From: Sutcliffiella horikoshii
GTDB lineage: Bacteria; Bacillota; Bacilli; Bacillales; Bacillaceae_I
NCBI GenBank assembly: GCA_001636495.1
Contig: KV440964.1
Coordinates: 512,666 to 576,665, forward strand
DNA length: 64,000 nt
Direction: 5' to 3'
Part shown: one piece after another, positions 13,131-24,836 of the stretch
Position numbering within the stretch: the first letter of the stretch is position 1
How the letters are laid out: every line of letters starts with the position of its first letter
Position numbers and translations under genes: made by a program
The notes under the pieces: model-generated
Told to the model about the DNA's origin: nothing
Database searches by the model: none
What the model saw: only the letters and a program-made list of their open reading frames with translations

Positions 13131-13400
13131 CTGCCGTGCACCTTCCGTCGATTAGTCACCATAAGCGTTACTCAAGCAGTTAGCTCGACCCAGGCAACCC
13201 TGCGGCACATGAGAGAGTCCGCTTAATGCTGCTTCCTTCCGGACCTGACATGGTTCACGGGTTCCCATTGCGCAGGACCCAGGTGTCAACACCACTTACT
13301 TGAGGCAGACCCTACAGCCTACTAACCTCGAGAAGGGATTCAGCCTCGCTAGAGCGGATTGCGAGTACAGGGCACCGCTACCTCCCCGCTTAGCACGACA
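13131..13400 (-). ncRNA. scr: Signal recognition particle RNA, long Bacillus type (scRNA)
   Basis: About 270 nt. The minus strand contains the SRP helix-8 core GTCAGGTCCGGAAGGAAGCA and the Alu-domain block GGGGAGGTAGCGGTGCCCTG near the 5' end, with complementary ends (GTCGTGCT near the 5' end, GGTGCACGGCA at the 3' end). The long form with an Alu domain is typical of Bacillus. It forms the signal recognition particle with Ffh. A sigma-A promoter lies about 50 nt upstream, so the primary transcript is longer and is trimmed, as in B. subtilis. Ends are approximate by a few bases. Confidence 0.95.
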
Positions 13401-13447
13401 AAATTAAAACCATAAGTTGGTTACGTCAATAACTCGACGCATAATTT

Positions 13448-13476
13448 AGTATAAAGGGTAATGGTCAAAAAAGCAA
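13448..13476 (-). promoter_or_regulatory. Promoter of the SRP RNA gene
   Basis: Minus strand TTGCTT (13476-13471), 17-nt spacer, TATACT (13453-13448). The only convincing promoter between tadA and the RNA. Confidence 0.65.
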
Positions 13477-13496
13477 CCATCTACACCTGTAAATAT

Positions 13497-13985
13497 TTAG
13501 GTGGCGTCACTGGACTGTTGCTTCTTTTCTTTCTTTTCCTGGCGAAGCTTCCGAAAAAAAGAAGATAAGAGCTCACCGCACTCCTCTGCTAGTACCCCGC
13601 TCACAACTTCCGTCTGATGATTGAACCTTTCATCCTGTAAGAGGTTCATCAGTGTACCAGCACAACCCGCTTTCGGATCTATTGCACCGTATACCACTTT
13701 CTTCACCCGTGACTGGATGATGGCTCCTGCACACATAGGGCAAGGCTCCAATGTCACATAGAGGATTGCATCTTCCAGACGCCATGTTTTCAAAGATTCA
13801 CACGCTTTATCGATAACAAGTATCTCTGCATGCGTAATGGACCGCTGTGTCGTCTCTCTTAGGTTATAGCCGCTTGCAATCACCTTCCCATCTAGGACAA
13901 GTACAGCCCCGATTGGAACTTCTTTTAACGCTTCGGCCTTTTTTGCCTCTTCGATTGCGAGCTTCATGAAATGTTCATCCTGCAT
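13497..13985 (-). CDS. tadA: tRNA-specific adenosine deaminase TadA
   Basis: Deaminates A34 to inosine in the anticodon of tRNA-Arg(ACG), allowing it to read CGU, CGC and CGA. A 162-residue cytidine/adenosine deaminase fold: HAE (H52, catalytic E54) and PCPMC (C82, C85) hold the zinc. The C-terminus is charged. Lies upstream of the SRP RNA gene, the same order as B. subtilis. Divergent from yaaI across 81 bp. Confidence 0.96.
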   Translation of the reverse strand: MQDEHFMKLAIEEAKKAEALKEVPIGAVLVLDGKVIASGYNLRETTQRSITHAEILVIDKACESLKTWRLEDAILYVTLEPCPMCAGAIIQSRVKKVVYGAIDPKAGCAGTLMNLLQDERFNHQTEVVSGVLAEECGELLSSFFRKLRQEKKEKKQQSSDAT

Positions 13986-14066
13986 ATATTAATTTCCTTT
14001 CCTTAATTACCTGGTTTATATTCTCGACCTCTTATCCATAGACTAACCCTTATGAGGTGATAAAAC

Positions 14067-14612
14067 ATGATGGAGCATTCCGCTTTACTTATTATAGATA
14101 TTATCAATGATTTTCAATTTAAGCACGGAAAAGCTTTAGCGGAGAAAACCGTAACAATCTGCCCGAATATCGTGAAGATCAAGGAGATGATGCTAAAAAA
14201 GGAACGTCCAGTCATCTATATTAATGATCATTATAACCTATGGCAGGCCGACTACGATAAAATCATGAAGAAATGCCGCAACTCTCTTAGTGCACCAATT
14301 ATTGAAGCACTCTACCCTACTGATCAGGATTATTTTCTGATAAAGCCGAAGCATTCCGCCTTTTTCGGTACAGCCCTACATACGCTGCTCTCACAGCTGA
14401 AGGTGAAAAATCTTGTCCTTTCCGGGATTGCCGGAAACATTTGTGTATTGTTTACAGCAAACGATGCGTATATGCGCGAGTTTGGACTCTTTATACCTAA
14501 CGATGCCATTGCATCTGCAGATGAACAGGACAATACGTATGCCTTGCGGATGATGGAAAATGTCCTCAAAGCCGATGTACGTCCTACCGAAAAGTTACTA
14601 GCTGACACTTGA
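14067..14612 (+). CDS. yaaI: Isochorismatase-family cysteine hydrolase (YaaI)
   Basis: A 181-residue hydrolase of the isochorismatase/nicotinamidase superfamily. The catalytic triad can be seen as D11 (IIDIINDF), a lysine in KPKH (K93 or K95) and C126 (GNICVLFTANDAYMR). The substrate is not known for this subgroup; nicotinamidase activity is possible but not shown by the sequence. The ATG at 14067 follows GAGGTG. Plus strand, so against the replication fork. The yaaH promoter lies just downstream. Confidence 0.88.
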   Translation: MMEHSALLIIDIINDFQFKHGKALAEKTVTICPNIVKIKEMMLKKERPVIYINDHYNLWQADYDKIMKKCRNSLSAPIIEALYPTDQDYFLIKPKHSAFFGTALHTLLSQLKVKNLVLSGIAGNICVLFTANDAYMREFGLFIPNDAIASADEQDNTYALRMMENVLKADVRPTEKLLADT

Positions 14613-14619
14613 GTTTGTG

Positions 14620-14648
14620 GCATGAACCCTCTGCCTCCTTCATACATT
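14620..14648 (+). promoter_or_regulatory. Candidate sigma-E promoter of yaaH
   Basis: -35 GCATGAA (14620-14626), 14-nt spacer, -10 CATACATT (14641-14648), the latter a full match to the sigma-E -10 consensus CATACAHT. In B. subtilis yaaH is a mother-cell sigma-E gene. Confidence 0.6.
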
Positions 14649-14679
14649 GATAAAGGATACTGAATAGGAGGGACGAACC

Positions 14680-15990
14680 ATGCAAATTCATGTCGTACGC
14701 CAAGGACAGACGCTAAGCGGGATTGCACAAGCCTATGCCACCACCCCGTCAGATATTATTGAAGCCAATGACCTTCCCAATCCTGATAGATTGGTGGTTG
14801 GGCAGGCATTGGTGATTCCCATTGTAGGTCGTTTTTATTTTGTCCAACAGGGTGATACCATTTTCTCGATCGCCAGAAGATTTAATACGACACCCGAAAG
14901 ACTAATCGAAATAAACCAATTGAATCCCGCCACTCCCTTACGAGTCGGATTGCGCCTCTACATTCCTCCACAACCGAAGCGCGAGGCGGAAATTAACGCC
15001 TATGTGGAACCACGCGGAGATACGGTGTCAGAGGAACTACAACAGAGCTCGAGAAATGCCGCTCCTTATCTTACCTATCTGGCGCCTTTCAGCTTTCAAG
15101 TTTTACGGGATGGTTCCTTGAAAGAACCTCCATTGACGAACCTGCCGCAAATTGCAGCACAAGAGAATGTCATCTTGATGATGGTACTCACCAATCTCGA
15201 GGATGACGGATTTAGCGACGAACTTGGAAGAGTCATTTTAACAGATATGAATGTCCAAAATAAATTTTTGGATAACATCGTGACCACTGCCAAAAAGTAC
15301 AACTTCAAAGATATCCATTTTGATTTTGAATACTTGCGTCCTGCAGACAAGGAAGCCTATAACACCTTCCTGCGCAAGGCAAGAGACAGATTCAAACAGG
15401 AGGGGTGGCTCATCTCCACCGCCCTTGCCCCTAAAACAAAGGCTGACCAGAAGGGGAAATGGTATGAGGCACATGACTATAAGGCACATGGGGAGATCGT
15501 TGATTTTGTTGTCATCATGACGTATGAATGGGGCTATAGCGGGGGTCCACCCATGGCCGTTTCCCCAATTGGCCCGGTCCGAGAAGTGCTCGAATACGCC
15601 ATTACGGAAATGCCAAGCGAGAAAATCATGATGGGACAGAACCTTTACGGGTATGACTGGACACTACCTTTCAAGCCTGGCGGGGAGTTTGCGAAGGCGA
15701 TCAGTCCCCAGGCAGCCATTCAGCTTGCTGCAGATAATAATGTTGCCATCCAATATGATGAGGAAGCACAAGCTCCACATTTTAACTATTCCAAGGATGG
15801 CAAGGAACATAAAGTCTGGTTTGAGGACGCACGGTCCATCCAGGCAAAATTCGACCTGATCAAAGAATTGAATCTCAGAGGAATAAGCTATTGGAAACTA
15901 GGACTCCCTTTTCCGCAGAATTGGTTGCTAATCACCGATAATTTCAATGTCGTGAAAAACCCAACAGAGCGCTTCTATTACTCTTACTGA
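14680..15990 (+). CDS. yaaH: Spore peptidoglycan N-acetylglucosaminidase (YaaH/SleL), LysM-GH18
   Basis: A spore-associated glycosidase that cuts cortex fragments during germination. Two LysM domains (residues 2-48 and 52-96) bind peptidoglycan and probably direct assembly into the spore. A GH18 domain (about 125-420) follows, with D211-x-x-x-D215-x-E217 as its catalytic motif (E217 the likely acid). No secretion signal is present, as expected for a protein made in the mother cell. The length (436) fits SleL/YaaH. Strong site AGGAGGG before the ATG, and a sigma-E type promoter just upstream. Confidence 0.94.
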   Translation: MQIHVVRQGQTLSGIAQAYATTPSDIIEANDLPNPDRLVVGQALVIPIVGRFYFVQQGDTIFSIARRFNTTPERLIEINQLNPATPLRVGLRLYIPPQPKREAEINAYVEPRGDTVSEELQQSSRNAAPYLTYLAPFSFQVLRDGSLKEPPLTNLPQIAAQENVILMMVLTNLEDDGFSDELGRVILTDMNVQNKFLDNIVTTAKKYNFKDIHFDFEYLRPADKEAYNTFLRKARDRFKQEGWLISTALAPKTKADQKGKWYEAHDYKAHGEIVDFVVIMTYEWGYSGGPPMAVSPIGPVREVLEYAITEMPSEKIMMGQNLYGYDWTLPFKPGGEFAKAISPQAAIQLAADNNVAIQYDEEAQAPHFNYSKDGKEHKVWFEDARSIQAKFDLIKELNLRGISYWKLGLPFPQNWLLITDNFNVVKNPTERFYYSY

Positions 15991-16016
15991 AGACTGAGTA
16001 AAATCAGTCTTTTTTC
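15990..16016 (+). terminator. yaaH terminator
   Basis: AAGACTGA-GTAAAA-TCAGTCTT hairpin with a T run, starting in the yaaH stop codon. Confidence 0.9.
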
Positions 16017-16137
16017 TTGTGTCATGAGCCGACAATTTTCTCGAAAATTCTTCCGCCATATCCCCAATATCTATGATAGAATGATAATTGTCTGTCAAAA
16101 TATTGATTTTGCATACGTTTGTAAAGGGGGCATCCTG

Positions 16138-16776
16138 GTGCACGCAACACCATTTATAACAGTAGAAGGACCTATCGGGGTTGGAAAAACCTCGCTCGCG
16201 AAAAAGATCGCAGAAGAGTTCCAATACCATTTATTAAAAGAAATAGTAGACGAAAATCCTTTCCTAGGAAAGTTTTACGAGAACATTGACGAGTGGAGCT
16301 TTCAAACGGAAATGTTTTTTCTTTGTAATAGATTCAAACAGCTTGAAGATATCGAACAACATCATCTGAAGAAGCAAACACCTGTCGTTGCAGATTACCA
16401 TATCCTGAAGAACCTCATTTTCGCAAAACGAACATTAAAGGACAAGCAATATGATAAGTACTTGCAAATCTATGACATTTTGACAAGTGATATGCCAAAG
16501 CCGAATGTCATCATTTATTTGAACGCAAGTCTGGACACGCTATTGAATAGAATTGAAATGCGTGGACGCGATATCGAAAAGAAGATTGATCCACTTTATC
16601 TGCAACAGCTTAGTCTCGATTATGATGAAGAGATGGATCGCCTCGAAAAACAATATCCCTCTTTGCCTATCCTGCGCTTCAACGGAGACGATGTTGATTT
16701 TGTACAACGAGAAGAAGACCTACAACGTATCTTCCAACAACTGAAAGATACCTTGCAAAAAGGAGTTAACGTGTAA
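16138..16776 (+). CDS. dgk: Deoxyguanosine kinase
   Basis: Salvages deoxyguanosine to dGMP. A 212-residue member of the deoxynucleoside kinase family: P-loop GPIGVGKT (residues 11-18), ADYH near residue 83 in the DR[FYHS] position, and a lid with R-rich GRDIEKK. The frame is open from 16024, but AAAGGGGG lies 7 nt before the GTG at 16138, which gives the family length. The stop overlaps the dck start (TAATG), so the two are translationally coupled. Confidence 0.94.
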   Translation: MHATPFITVEGPIGVGKTSLAKKIAEEFQYHLLKEIVDENPFLGKFYENIDEWSFQTEMFFLCNRFKQLEDIEQHHLKKQTPVVADYHILKNLIFAKRTLKDKQYDKYLQIYDILTSDMPKPNVIIYLNASLDTLLNRIEMRGRDIEKKIDPLYLQQLSLDYDEEMDRLEKQYPSLPILRFNGDDVDFVQREEDLQRIFQQLKDTLQKGVNV

Positions 16777-17444
16777 TGAATTTACGTCAAAAATACGGCA
16801 TCCCCTCCAATGCAGTGATCACCATTGCCGGCACAGTGGGAGTCGGAAAATCTACCATGACGAACGCCCTGGCGAATGCCCTTGGTTTTCGTACATCCTT
16901 TGAAAAAGTCGACACTAATCCATACTTAGATAAATTTTATGCTGATTTTGAAAGATGGAGCTTTCATTTACAGATTTACTTTCTAGCAGAACGCTTCAAG
17001 GACCAGAAGAAAATCTTTGAATACGGTGGAGGATTCATCCAAGACCGTTCCATCTACGAAGATACTGGCATCTTTGCCAATATGCATTATGAAAAAGGGA
17101 CGATGACGCAGGTCGATTATGACACCTACACAAGCCTTTTTGAAGCAATGGTGATGACACCGTACTTCCCTCACCCGGATTTGTTGATTTACTTAGAAGG
17201 AAGCTTGGATGATATTCTTGGACGCATCCAAGAACGCGGGCGCCCGATGGAACAGCAAACACCTATCTCCTATTGGGAGGAAATGCACGAACGCTACGAA
17301 AAATGGATCAATAATTTTCACGCATGCCCTGTCCTTCGTTTAAACATCAACGAATATGATGTACTGAAGAATTCAGATTCCGTTGAACCGATTATCGAAA
17401 AGATCTCCCACCACATGAAGCAATCACAATTACTAAAAAAATAG
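16776..17444 (+). CDS. dck: Deoxyadenosine/deoxycytidine kinase
   Basis: Salvages deoxyadenosine and deoxycytidine to the monophosphates. 222 residues: P-loop GTVGVGKS (residues 19-26), QDRSIYED in the substrate site, and the LID arginine cluster QERGRP. Paralogue of the adjacent dgk and cotranscribed with it; the AAAAAGGAGTT ribosome site lies within the dgk end. Confidence 0.95.
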   Translation: MNLRQKYGIPSNAVITIAGTVGVGKSTMTNALANALGFRTSFEKVDTNPYLDKFYADFERWSFHLQIYFLAERFKDQKKIFEYGGGFIQDRSIYEDTGIFANMHYEKGTMTQVDYDTYTSLFEAMVMTPYFPHPDLLIYLEGSLDDILGRIQERGRPMEQQTPISYWEEMHERYEKWINNFHACPVLRLNINEYDVLKNSDSVEPIIEKISHHMKQSQLLKK

Positions 17445-17458
17445 TATGTAAGTAATCA

Positions 17459-17489
17459 AAAGACCAGGCAAAGATGCCCGGTCTTTTTC
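17459..17489 (+). terminator. dgk-dck terminator
   Basis: AAGACCAGGCA-AAGA-TGCCCGGTCTT hairpin with five T, 14 nt after dck. Confidence 0.9.
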
Positions 17490-17501
17490 TATCGAATAAC
17501 T

Positions 17502-17626
17502 AGTTGATTGAAGTGGAAGGTGCGAAGACTCCCGCGGGAGGAAGGGACAGGTGAGACCCCGCAACGAAGTGAGGAGGCTCACGGACCGCCCGCAGGAAAG
17601 CGAAGCACCTGCAACGGAAATCAACT
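17502..17626 (+). repeat. 125-bp covarying palindromic repeat, copy 2
   Basis: Between the dck terminator and the tRNA-Ser terminator. Outer arms AGTTGAT / ATCAACT, middle arms AGGTGC / GCACCT, inner arms GTGAG / CTCAC around the shared ACCCCGCAACGAAGTGAGGAGG core. Confidence 0.9.
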
Positions 17627-17642
17627 GCTTTAAGATCACAAA

Positions 17643-17677
17643 GAAAAAAAATAAGCCACCCAATTGGGTGGCTTATT
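17643..17677 (-). terminator. Terminator of the serS / tRNA-Ser side (palindromic)
   Basis: A perfect palindrome GCCACCCAATTGGGTGGC flanked on the minus strand by a run of eight T. Ends minus-strand transcription after the tRNA. Confidence 0.85.
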
Positions 17678-17794
17678 CATTGCCGTAAAGATGACGTCGC
17701 TTCATCTCAGGCAATAAAAAAGTCGTTACTTCTCCATAATGTAACGAACATACTCCAGTTTATGCGCTATCGGTAAAACATTCTTTAATATCAA

Positions 17795-17887
17795 TGGAGG
17801 AGGAAGAGGGATTCGAACCCCCGCGGGCTTTGACACCCCTGTCGGTTTTCAAGACCGATCCCTTCAGCCAGACTTGGGTATTCCTCC
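17795..17887 (-). tRNA. tRNA-Ser (anticodon UGA), CCA encoded
   Basis: A class II tRNA of 93 nt with a long variable arm. The minus strand reads GGAGGAATACCCAAGTCTGG..., the anticodon loop is CTTGAAA (UGA) and the T-arm GGGTTCGAATCCC. Acceptor arms GGAGGAA / TTCCTCC pair fully and CCA is encoded. Position 73 is U, whereas the B. subtilis tRNA-Ser has G there. It lies 95 nt downstream of serS. Confidence 0.96.
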
Positions 17888-17982
17888 GTATGACAAAGAG
17901 TAATATATCATATATCCAAAATGGATGTCAACACGATACAAGAGAAGGATAGAGATTTTTCACCCTATCCTCCTATTGTTCA

Positions 17983-19296
<1,314 letters not shown>

Positions 19297-19306
19297 TTAA
19301 TCACCG

Positions 19307-19433
19307 CTGTTGATTTCCGCACCGGGCTTCGCTTTCCACGGGGCGCTTGCGGAGCCTCCTCGGCTTTGCCTGCGGGGTCTCCGCTAACCGCTACCTCCCG
19401 TAGGAGTCTTCGCCCTATGCTCCAATCAACAGC
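19307..19433 (-). repeat. 125-bp covarying palindromic repeat, copy 3
   Basis: Minus orientation, in the serS leader. Outer arms CTGTTGATT / AATCAACAG, middle arms GGGC / GCCC, inner arms CGGAG / CTCCG. The apical part differs from the others (GGCAAAGCC) but still pairs. Faces copy 4. Confidence 0.9.
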
Positions 19434-19493
19434 TAAAAACTTGCTTTAAGATTTGTAATGAAATACTTAAACAACCTATTAGAACCAGTATCC

Positions 19494-19621
19494 CCCTGTC
19501 GATTGCAGTGCAAGGAGTGAGACTCCTGCGGGAGGAAGGGACAGGGGAGACCCCGCAACGAAGTGAGGAGGCTCCCGGACCGCCCGCGGAAAGCGAACTC
19601 CTGGAACGGAAATCGACAGGG
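19494..19621 (+). repeat. 125-bp covarying palindromic repeat, copy 4
   Basis: Plus orientation, 60 bp from copy 3 and inverted to it. Outer arms CCCTGTCGATT / AATCGACAGGG, middle arms AGGAGT / ACTCCT, inner arms GGGAG / CTCCC. Within the serS leader transcript it is read in antisense. Confidence 0.9.
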
Positions 19622-19651
19622 AGTTCCACGGAATTCTTAATCCTGAAAACA

Positions 19652-19900
19652 CAAAAAACCCCCGTCCCCTAATAGGGACGAGAGTTTAAATTCCCGTGTT
19701 GCCACCCTTGTTGAAAAAGGCCAAACGCCTTCTCCCACTTCATTCGATAACGGTAATAATCTTACCGATTTGACTTACTATGCCCCAAAAGGCAATTCGG
19801 CCAAGTGCTCAAGGATGGATTCACAAGTGTCATACATCGGTTCTCACCAACCACCGACTCTCTAAAAGTATGTGCAACCTGCTACTTTTTCCTATCAACG
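19652..19900 (-). promoter_or_regulatory. T-box leader (tRNA-Ser sensing) upstream of serS
   Basis: The minus strand carries Stem I elements (AGTAGCAGG, then AGAGAGTCGGTGGTTGG and GAGAACCGA), the T-box core AAGGGTGGCAACACGGG (19708-19692) and a terminator CTCGTCCC-TATTA-GGGGACGGG followed by six T (ends near 19652). A TCC within GTGAATCCATCC (19819-19817) is a plausible serine specifier codon. Uncharged tRNA-Ser should stabilise the antiterminator and allow serS transcription. Specifier placement is an inference. Confidence 0.9.
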
Positions 19901-19972
19901 CTTTAACAATATTTTCTTATTAGAAATAATCTACTACAAGTTTCTCATACATGCAATAGTTTTATACCTGAA

Positions 19973-20548
19973 TTATTGGGACTCTTTGACCATATTGACG
20001 AAATACTGAGTAATACGGTGGTCGTCTGTCAACTCAGGATGGAAAGAACATCCCAGGAATTGACCTTGACGGGCAGCGACAATGCGCCCGTTATGCTTGC
20101 ACAGCACTTCCACGTCTTCTCCAACTTCGACAATATGCGGCGCGCGGATAAACACTCCGACAAAATCCTCTGCAATGCCTGCAATGGAAAGCTCCGCTTC
20201 AAAACTGTCCACCTGTCGGCCAAAAGAGTTACGCTCCACCTTCGCATCCATGAACGCCAAGTGCGGCTCTTCATAACCAACAATCTCCGTTGCGATCAAT
20301 ATAAGACCGGCACATGTACCAAACACAGGTTTTCCACTTGCACCAAATTCGCGCAATGGCTCCATGAAAGAATACTTATCAATTAGTCGGCGCATTGTCG
20401 TGCTTTCGCCGCCCGGAATAATCAGGCCGTCTATTTCAGAGAGTTGCTCCGCTCTTTTTACTACAATTGCTTCTGCTCCAGATGCTTCGATGGATCTGAC
20501 ATGTTCCCGAACCGCACCCTGGAGTCCCAAGACTCCAACCTTCACCAT
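19973..20548 (-). CDS. pdxT: Pyridoxal 5'-phosphate synthase glutaminase subunit PdxT
   Basis: Class I glutamine amidotransferase that releases ammonia from glutamine and channels it to PdxS. 191 residues: GGEST motif at 46-50, nucleophile C79 in GTCAG, and H/E of the triad in CSFHPELT near the C-terminus. It follows pdxS by 18 nt, in one operon. Ends just before the serS leader. Confidence 0.97.
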   Translation of the reverse strand: MVKVGVLGLQGAVREHVRSIEASGAEAIVVKRAEQLSEIDGLIIPGGESTTMRRLIDKYSFMEPLREFGASGKPVFGTCAGLILIATEIVGYEEPHLAFMDAKVERNSFGRQVDSFEAELSIAGIAEDFVGVFIRAPHIVEVGEDVEVLCKHNGRIVAARQGQFLGCSFHPELTDDHRITQYFVNMVKESQ

Positions 20549-20566
20549 ACGTTAAAACTCCTTTAC

Positions 20567-21454
20567 TTACCAGCCACGCTCTTGCATGCGGTTTTCAGGT
20601 AATAATGTAGAGATTTCGATTCCCTTCATTGCTGTACCTAATCCTTTGGACAGGCTTGCAATTAGTTCATAGTCTTGGTAATGAGTAGTCGCTTCTACGA
20701 TTGCACGAGCAAATTTCGCAGGGTTTTCGGATTTGAAGATACCAGATCCAACAAATACTCCATCAGAACCTAATTGCATCATTAACGCTGCATCAGCTGG
20801 AGTTGCAATTCCGCCTGCTGCGAAGTTTACTACCGGAAGTTTGCCAGTACGCTTGATTTCAAGAAGCAATTCAAAAGGTGCTCCTAAAAGCTTAGCTTCT
20901 GTCATCAGTTCGTCTTCGTTCATTCCTACCACCTTGCGAACTTGTGCGTTCACTTTACGGATATGACGAACAGCTTCTACGATGTTACCTGTTCCAGGCT
21001 CACCCTTTGTACGAAGCATGGAAGCTCCTTCACCGATACGGCGTGCTGCTTCTCCAAGATCACGGCATCCACATACGAAAGGTACCTTGTATTGGCGCTT
21101 GTCCAAGTGGTATTCTTCATCTGCTGGAGTCAATACTTCACTCTCATCGATGTAATCCACACCCATTGCTTCCAATACGCGAGCTTCCACGATATGGCCG
21201 ATACGAGCTTTTGCCATTACCGGAATGGATACAGCCTTCATAACCTCTTCAACGATTGTAGGATCTGCCATGCGGGCAACCCCACCAGCTGCACGGATAT
21301 CAGCAGGAACACGTTCTAAAGCCATTACAGCAACTGCACCAGCTTCTTCTGCAATTCTTGCTTGCTCAGCATTGACAACGTCCATGATAACGCCGCCTTT
21401 TTGCATTTCCGCCATTCCACGTTTTACACGATCTGTACCTGTTTGATGTGTCAT
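20567..21454 (-). CDS. pdxS: Pyridoxal 5'-phosphate synthase lyase subunit PdxS
   Basis: Builds PLP from ribose 5-phosphate, glyceraldehyde 3-phosphate and ammonia supplied by PdxT; forms a dodecamer of (beta/alpha)8 barrels. 295 residues, highly conserved: [10 protein letters not shown] (Schiff-base lysine), [10 protein letters not shown] (second lysine region) and the phosphate site [19 protein letters not shown] precedes the ATG. Cotranscribed with pdxT; same order as in B. subtilis (dacA-pdxS-pdxT-serS). Confidence 0.98.
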   Translation of the reverse strand: MTHQTGTDRVKRGMAEMQKGGVIMDVVNAEQARIAEEAGAVAVMALERVPADIRAAGGVARMADPTIVEEVMKAVSIPVMAKARIGHIVEARVLEAMGVDYIDESEVLTPADEEYHLDKRQYKVPFVCGCRDLGEAARRIGEGASMLRTKGEPGTGNIVEAVRHIRKVNAQVRKVVGMNEDELMTEAKLLGAPFELLLEIKRTGKLPVVNFAAGGIATPADAALMMQLGSDGVFVGSGIFKSENPAKFARAIVEATTHYQDYELIASLSKGLGTAMKGIEISTLLPENRMQERGW

Positions 21455-21689
21455 CGATAAGTCCCCCTATATGTATAAAATAATTTTTTCATAAAATGGA
21501 GCAAGTCCATATAATTTACTAACACGTTCTTTATTTTACCTTAAATTTTAGAAAAATCCTAATAAAAAATCGAAAGATATCTCTGCCACTATTTAGAAAG
21601 ATTCGGCTTTTACGGTTTTCTCTTCCACATAAGTATAGTATTTCCCTACAGTTGCAGAATACACCAAGCGCGGAGATAGACAAAATGCC

Positions 21690-21722
21690 CGGAAGCCCTC
21701 TTTAATAAAGAGGATTTCCAAG
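21690..21722 (-). terminator. Probable dacA terminator
   Basis: Minus strand hairpin CCTCTTTATTAAAGAGG extended by GGAA / TTCC, 24 nt after the dacA stop. The following T-run is weak, so efficiency is uncertain. Confidence 0.6.
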
Positions 21723-21745
21723 CACTTCCTATCACCATTATTTAA

Positions 21746-23104
21746 TTAAAATAGACCTTTTACCGCTCCAACAACTGTAGACCATAGATCTGCAAAGAAT
21801 CCGCCGACCGCACGCATGGAAAGCACAAACCAGTTCGCTTTCTCTACGCCCTCTTTTGTTACAAGATCCACTTTCGAACCTTGTTGTTCGAACAGGTAAC
21901 CCAAGTCTTCTTCTTCACCAGTATAATTCACAGTCATGTGACCGACTTTAGTACCTTCTTCAAAAGGAGCTGTGATGGCATCTTCTGAAACCACTTTTTC
22001 ATCATATACATAAAGTGGTTCAAAGCTCTCCTCTTCTCCACGCTTCACCAGGACCTTCATTGCTTCACTGGTTTCCACTTGCACTTGCTTTTCTTTCCCT
22101 TTAACTACTTTCAAATTGGAGTTTTCATCAATCTGATAGTTAGGAGGATATATCTCTTTAACAGAGTAGTTCGCAAAACCGTAATCAAATAGTTTTCTAG
22201 TTTCTGCAAAACGTGCAGTATCTTGAGGCTGGCCATTGGCATTTTTAGCATCCATTACCACGGAAATAAATCTCATGCCATCCTTCTCGATAGTTCCAGT
22301 AAAGTTATAACCTGCAAAATCTGTGAAACCAGTTTTTAATCCGTCGACTCCTTCATACTCTGAAACAAGTCCTGGAAGCATCCAGTTCCAGTTGGACATA
22401 TCGATTTCATCTTCTGTACCTTCTCTGAATTTCTTTTTCGGAATGCTTGCCGTTTCTAAGATCTCAGGGAAGTCGTTCAATAAGTGGTAAGCGAGCTTCG
22501 CTGTTGCACGGGCAGTCATGACATTTTCTTCATCTGGACTTGTTCCATCCGGATGCATACCGTAAAGATCAGAATTGTTCAATCCAGTTGAATTAACAAA
22601 TTTATAGTCTTCTAGGCCTAATTCTTCGGCCTTTTCGTTCATTCTTTTCACAAATTCCGTTTCCGTGCCGGCTACCATTTCCGCAAGGGCGATCGTTGCA
22701 CCATTGGCAGAGTAGATGGCCATTGCCTCATAAAGCTCCTGTACATTATATGTACCGTCTCTTCGCAAAGGAACATTGGAAAGGCTGCGATCATGGGAGA
22801 TCGTCCAAACGTACTCATTCACATTATATTGATCGTCTAGAGAAAGCTTTCCTTCACTTATCGCTTCTAAGATTAAGTACTCACTCATCATTTTTGTCAT
22901 ACTTGCAATTCCAAGAATGGAATCGATGTTCTTTTGATAAATAATTTTTCCGGTGCTTTGTTCAAGAAGTAATGCAGCTTCTGCATTTATATCCAAGTGG
23001 GGGTTATTACCCTCCGCTTTTACATCTTGTATCGAGAAAATGGTTGTCAGCATCGCAATGGTTAGTAAACTAGCAATAACACGTTGAAAGTTTTTCTTTG
23101 TCAC
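21746..23104 (-). CDS. dacA: D-alanyl-D-alanine carboxypeptidase (PBP5)
   Basis: Trims the terminal D-Ala from peptidoglycan pentapeptides. 452 residues with an N-terminal signal peptide (hydrophobic 8-28, then VKAEG). Catalytic motifs are S68-x-x-K71 (SMTK), S132-x-N134 (SAN) and K257-T-G (KTG). The C-terminal domain (about 320-415) ends in an amphipathic helix (FFADLWSTVVGAVKGLF) that anchors the enzyme to the outer membrane face. Follows guaB after 128 bp. Confidence 0.96.
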   Translation of the reverse strand: MTKKNFQRVIASLLTIAMLTTIFSIQDVKAEGNNPHLDINAEAALLLEQSTGKIIYQKNIDSILGIASMTKMMSEYLILEAISEGKLSLDDQYNVNEYVWTISHDRSLSNVPLRRDGTYNVQELYEAMAIYSANGATIALAEMVAGTETEFVKRMNEKAEELGLEDYKFVNSTGLNNSDLYGMHPDGTSPDEENVMTARATAKLAYHLLNDFPEILETASIPKKKFREGTEDEIDMSNWNWMLPGLVSEYEGVDGLKTGFTDFAGYNFTGTIEKDGMRFISVVMDAKNANGQPQDTARFAETRKLFDYGFANYSVKEIYPPNYQIDENSNLKVVKGKEKQVQVETSEAMKVLVKRGEEESFEPLYVYDEKVVSEDAITAPFEEGTKVGHMTVNYTGEEEDLGYLFEQQGSKVDLVTKEGVEKANWFVLSMRAVGGFFADLWSTVVGAVKGLF

Positions 23105-23232
23105 AATTAAGTACCCTCCACATAATTTTTCACATAGTCGTTATTTTATCACACTATGTCCAAAAAAAATAGACAGAGAAAGACTACTTCTTCCCCTGTC
23201 CTAATATAAGGCTTAACACCTATGCATTGTTA

Positions 23233-24775
<1,543 letters not shown>

Positions 24776-24836
24776 ACATAAGTTTATTTTTTCTAATTAT
24801 TCTAACTATATCTATTTAAACAAGGACGTGGACTAA

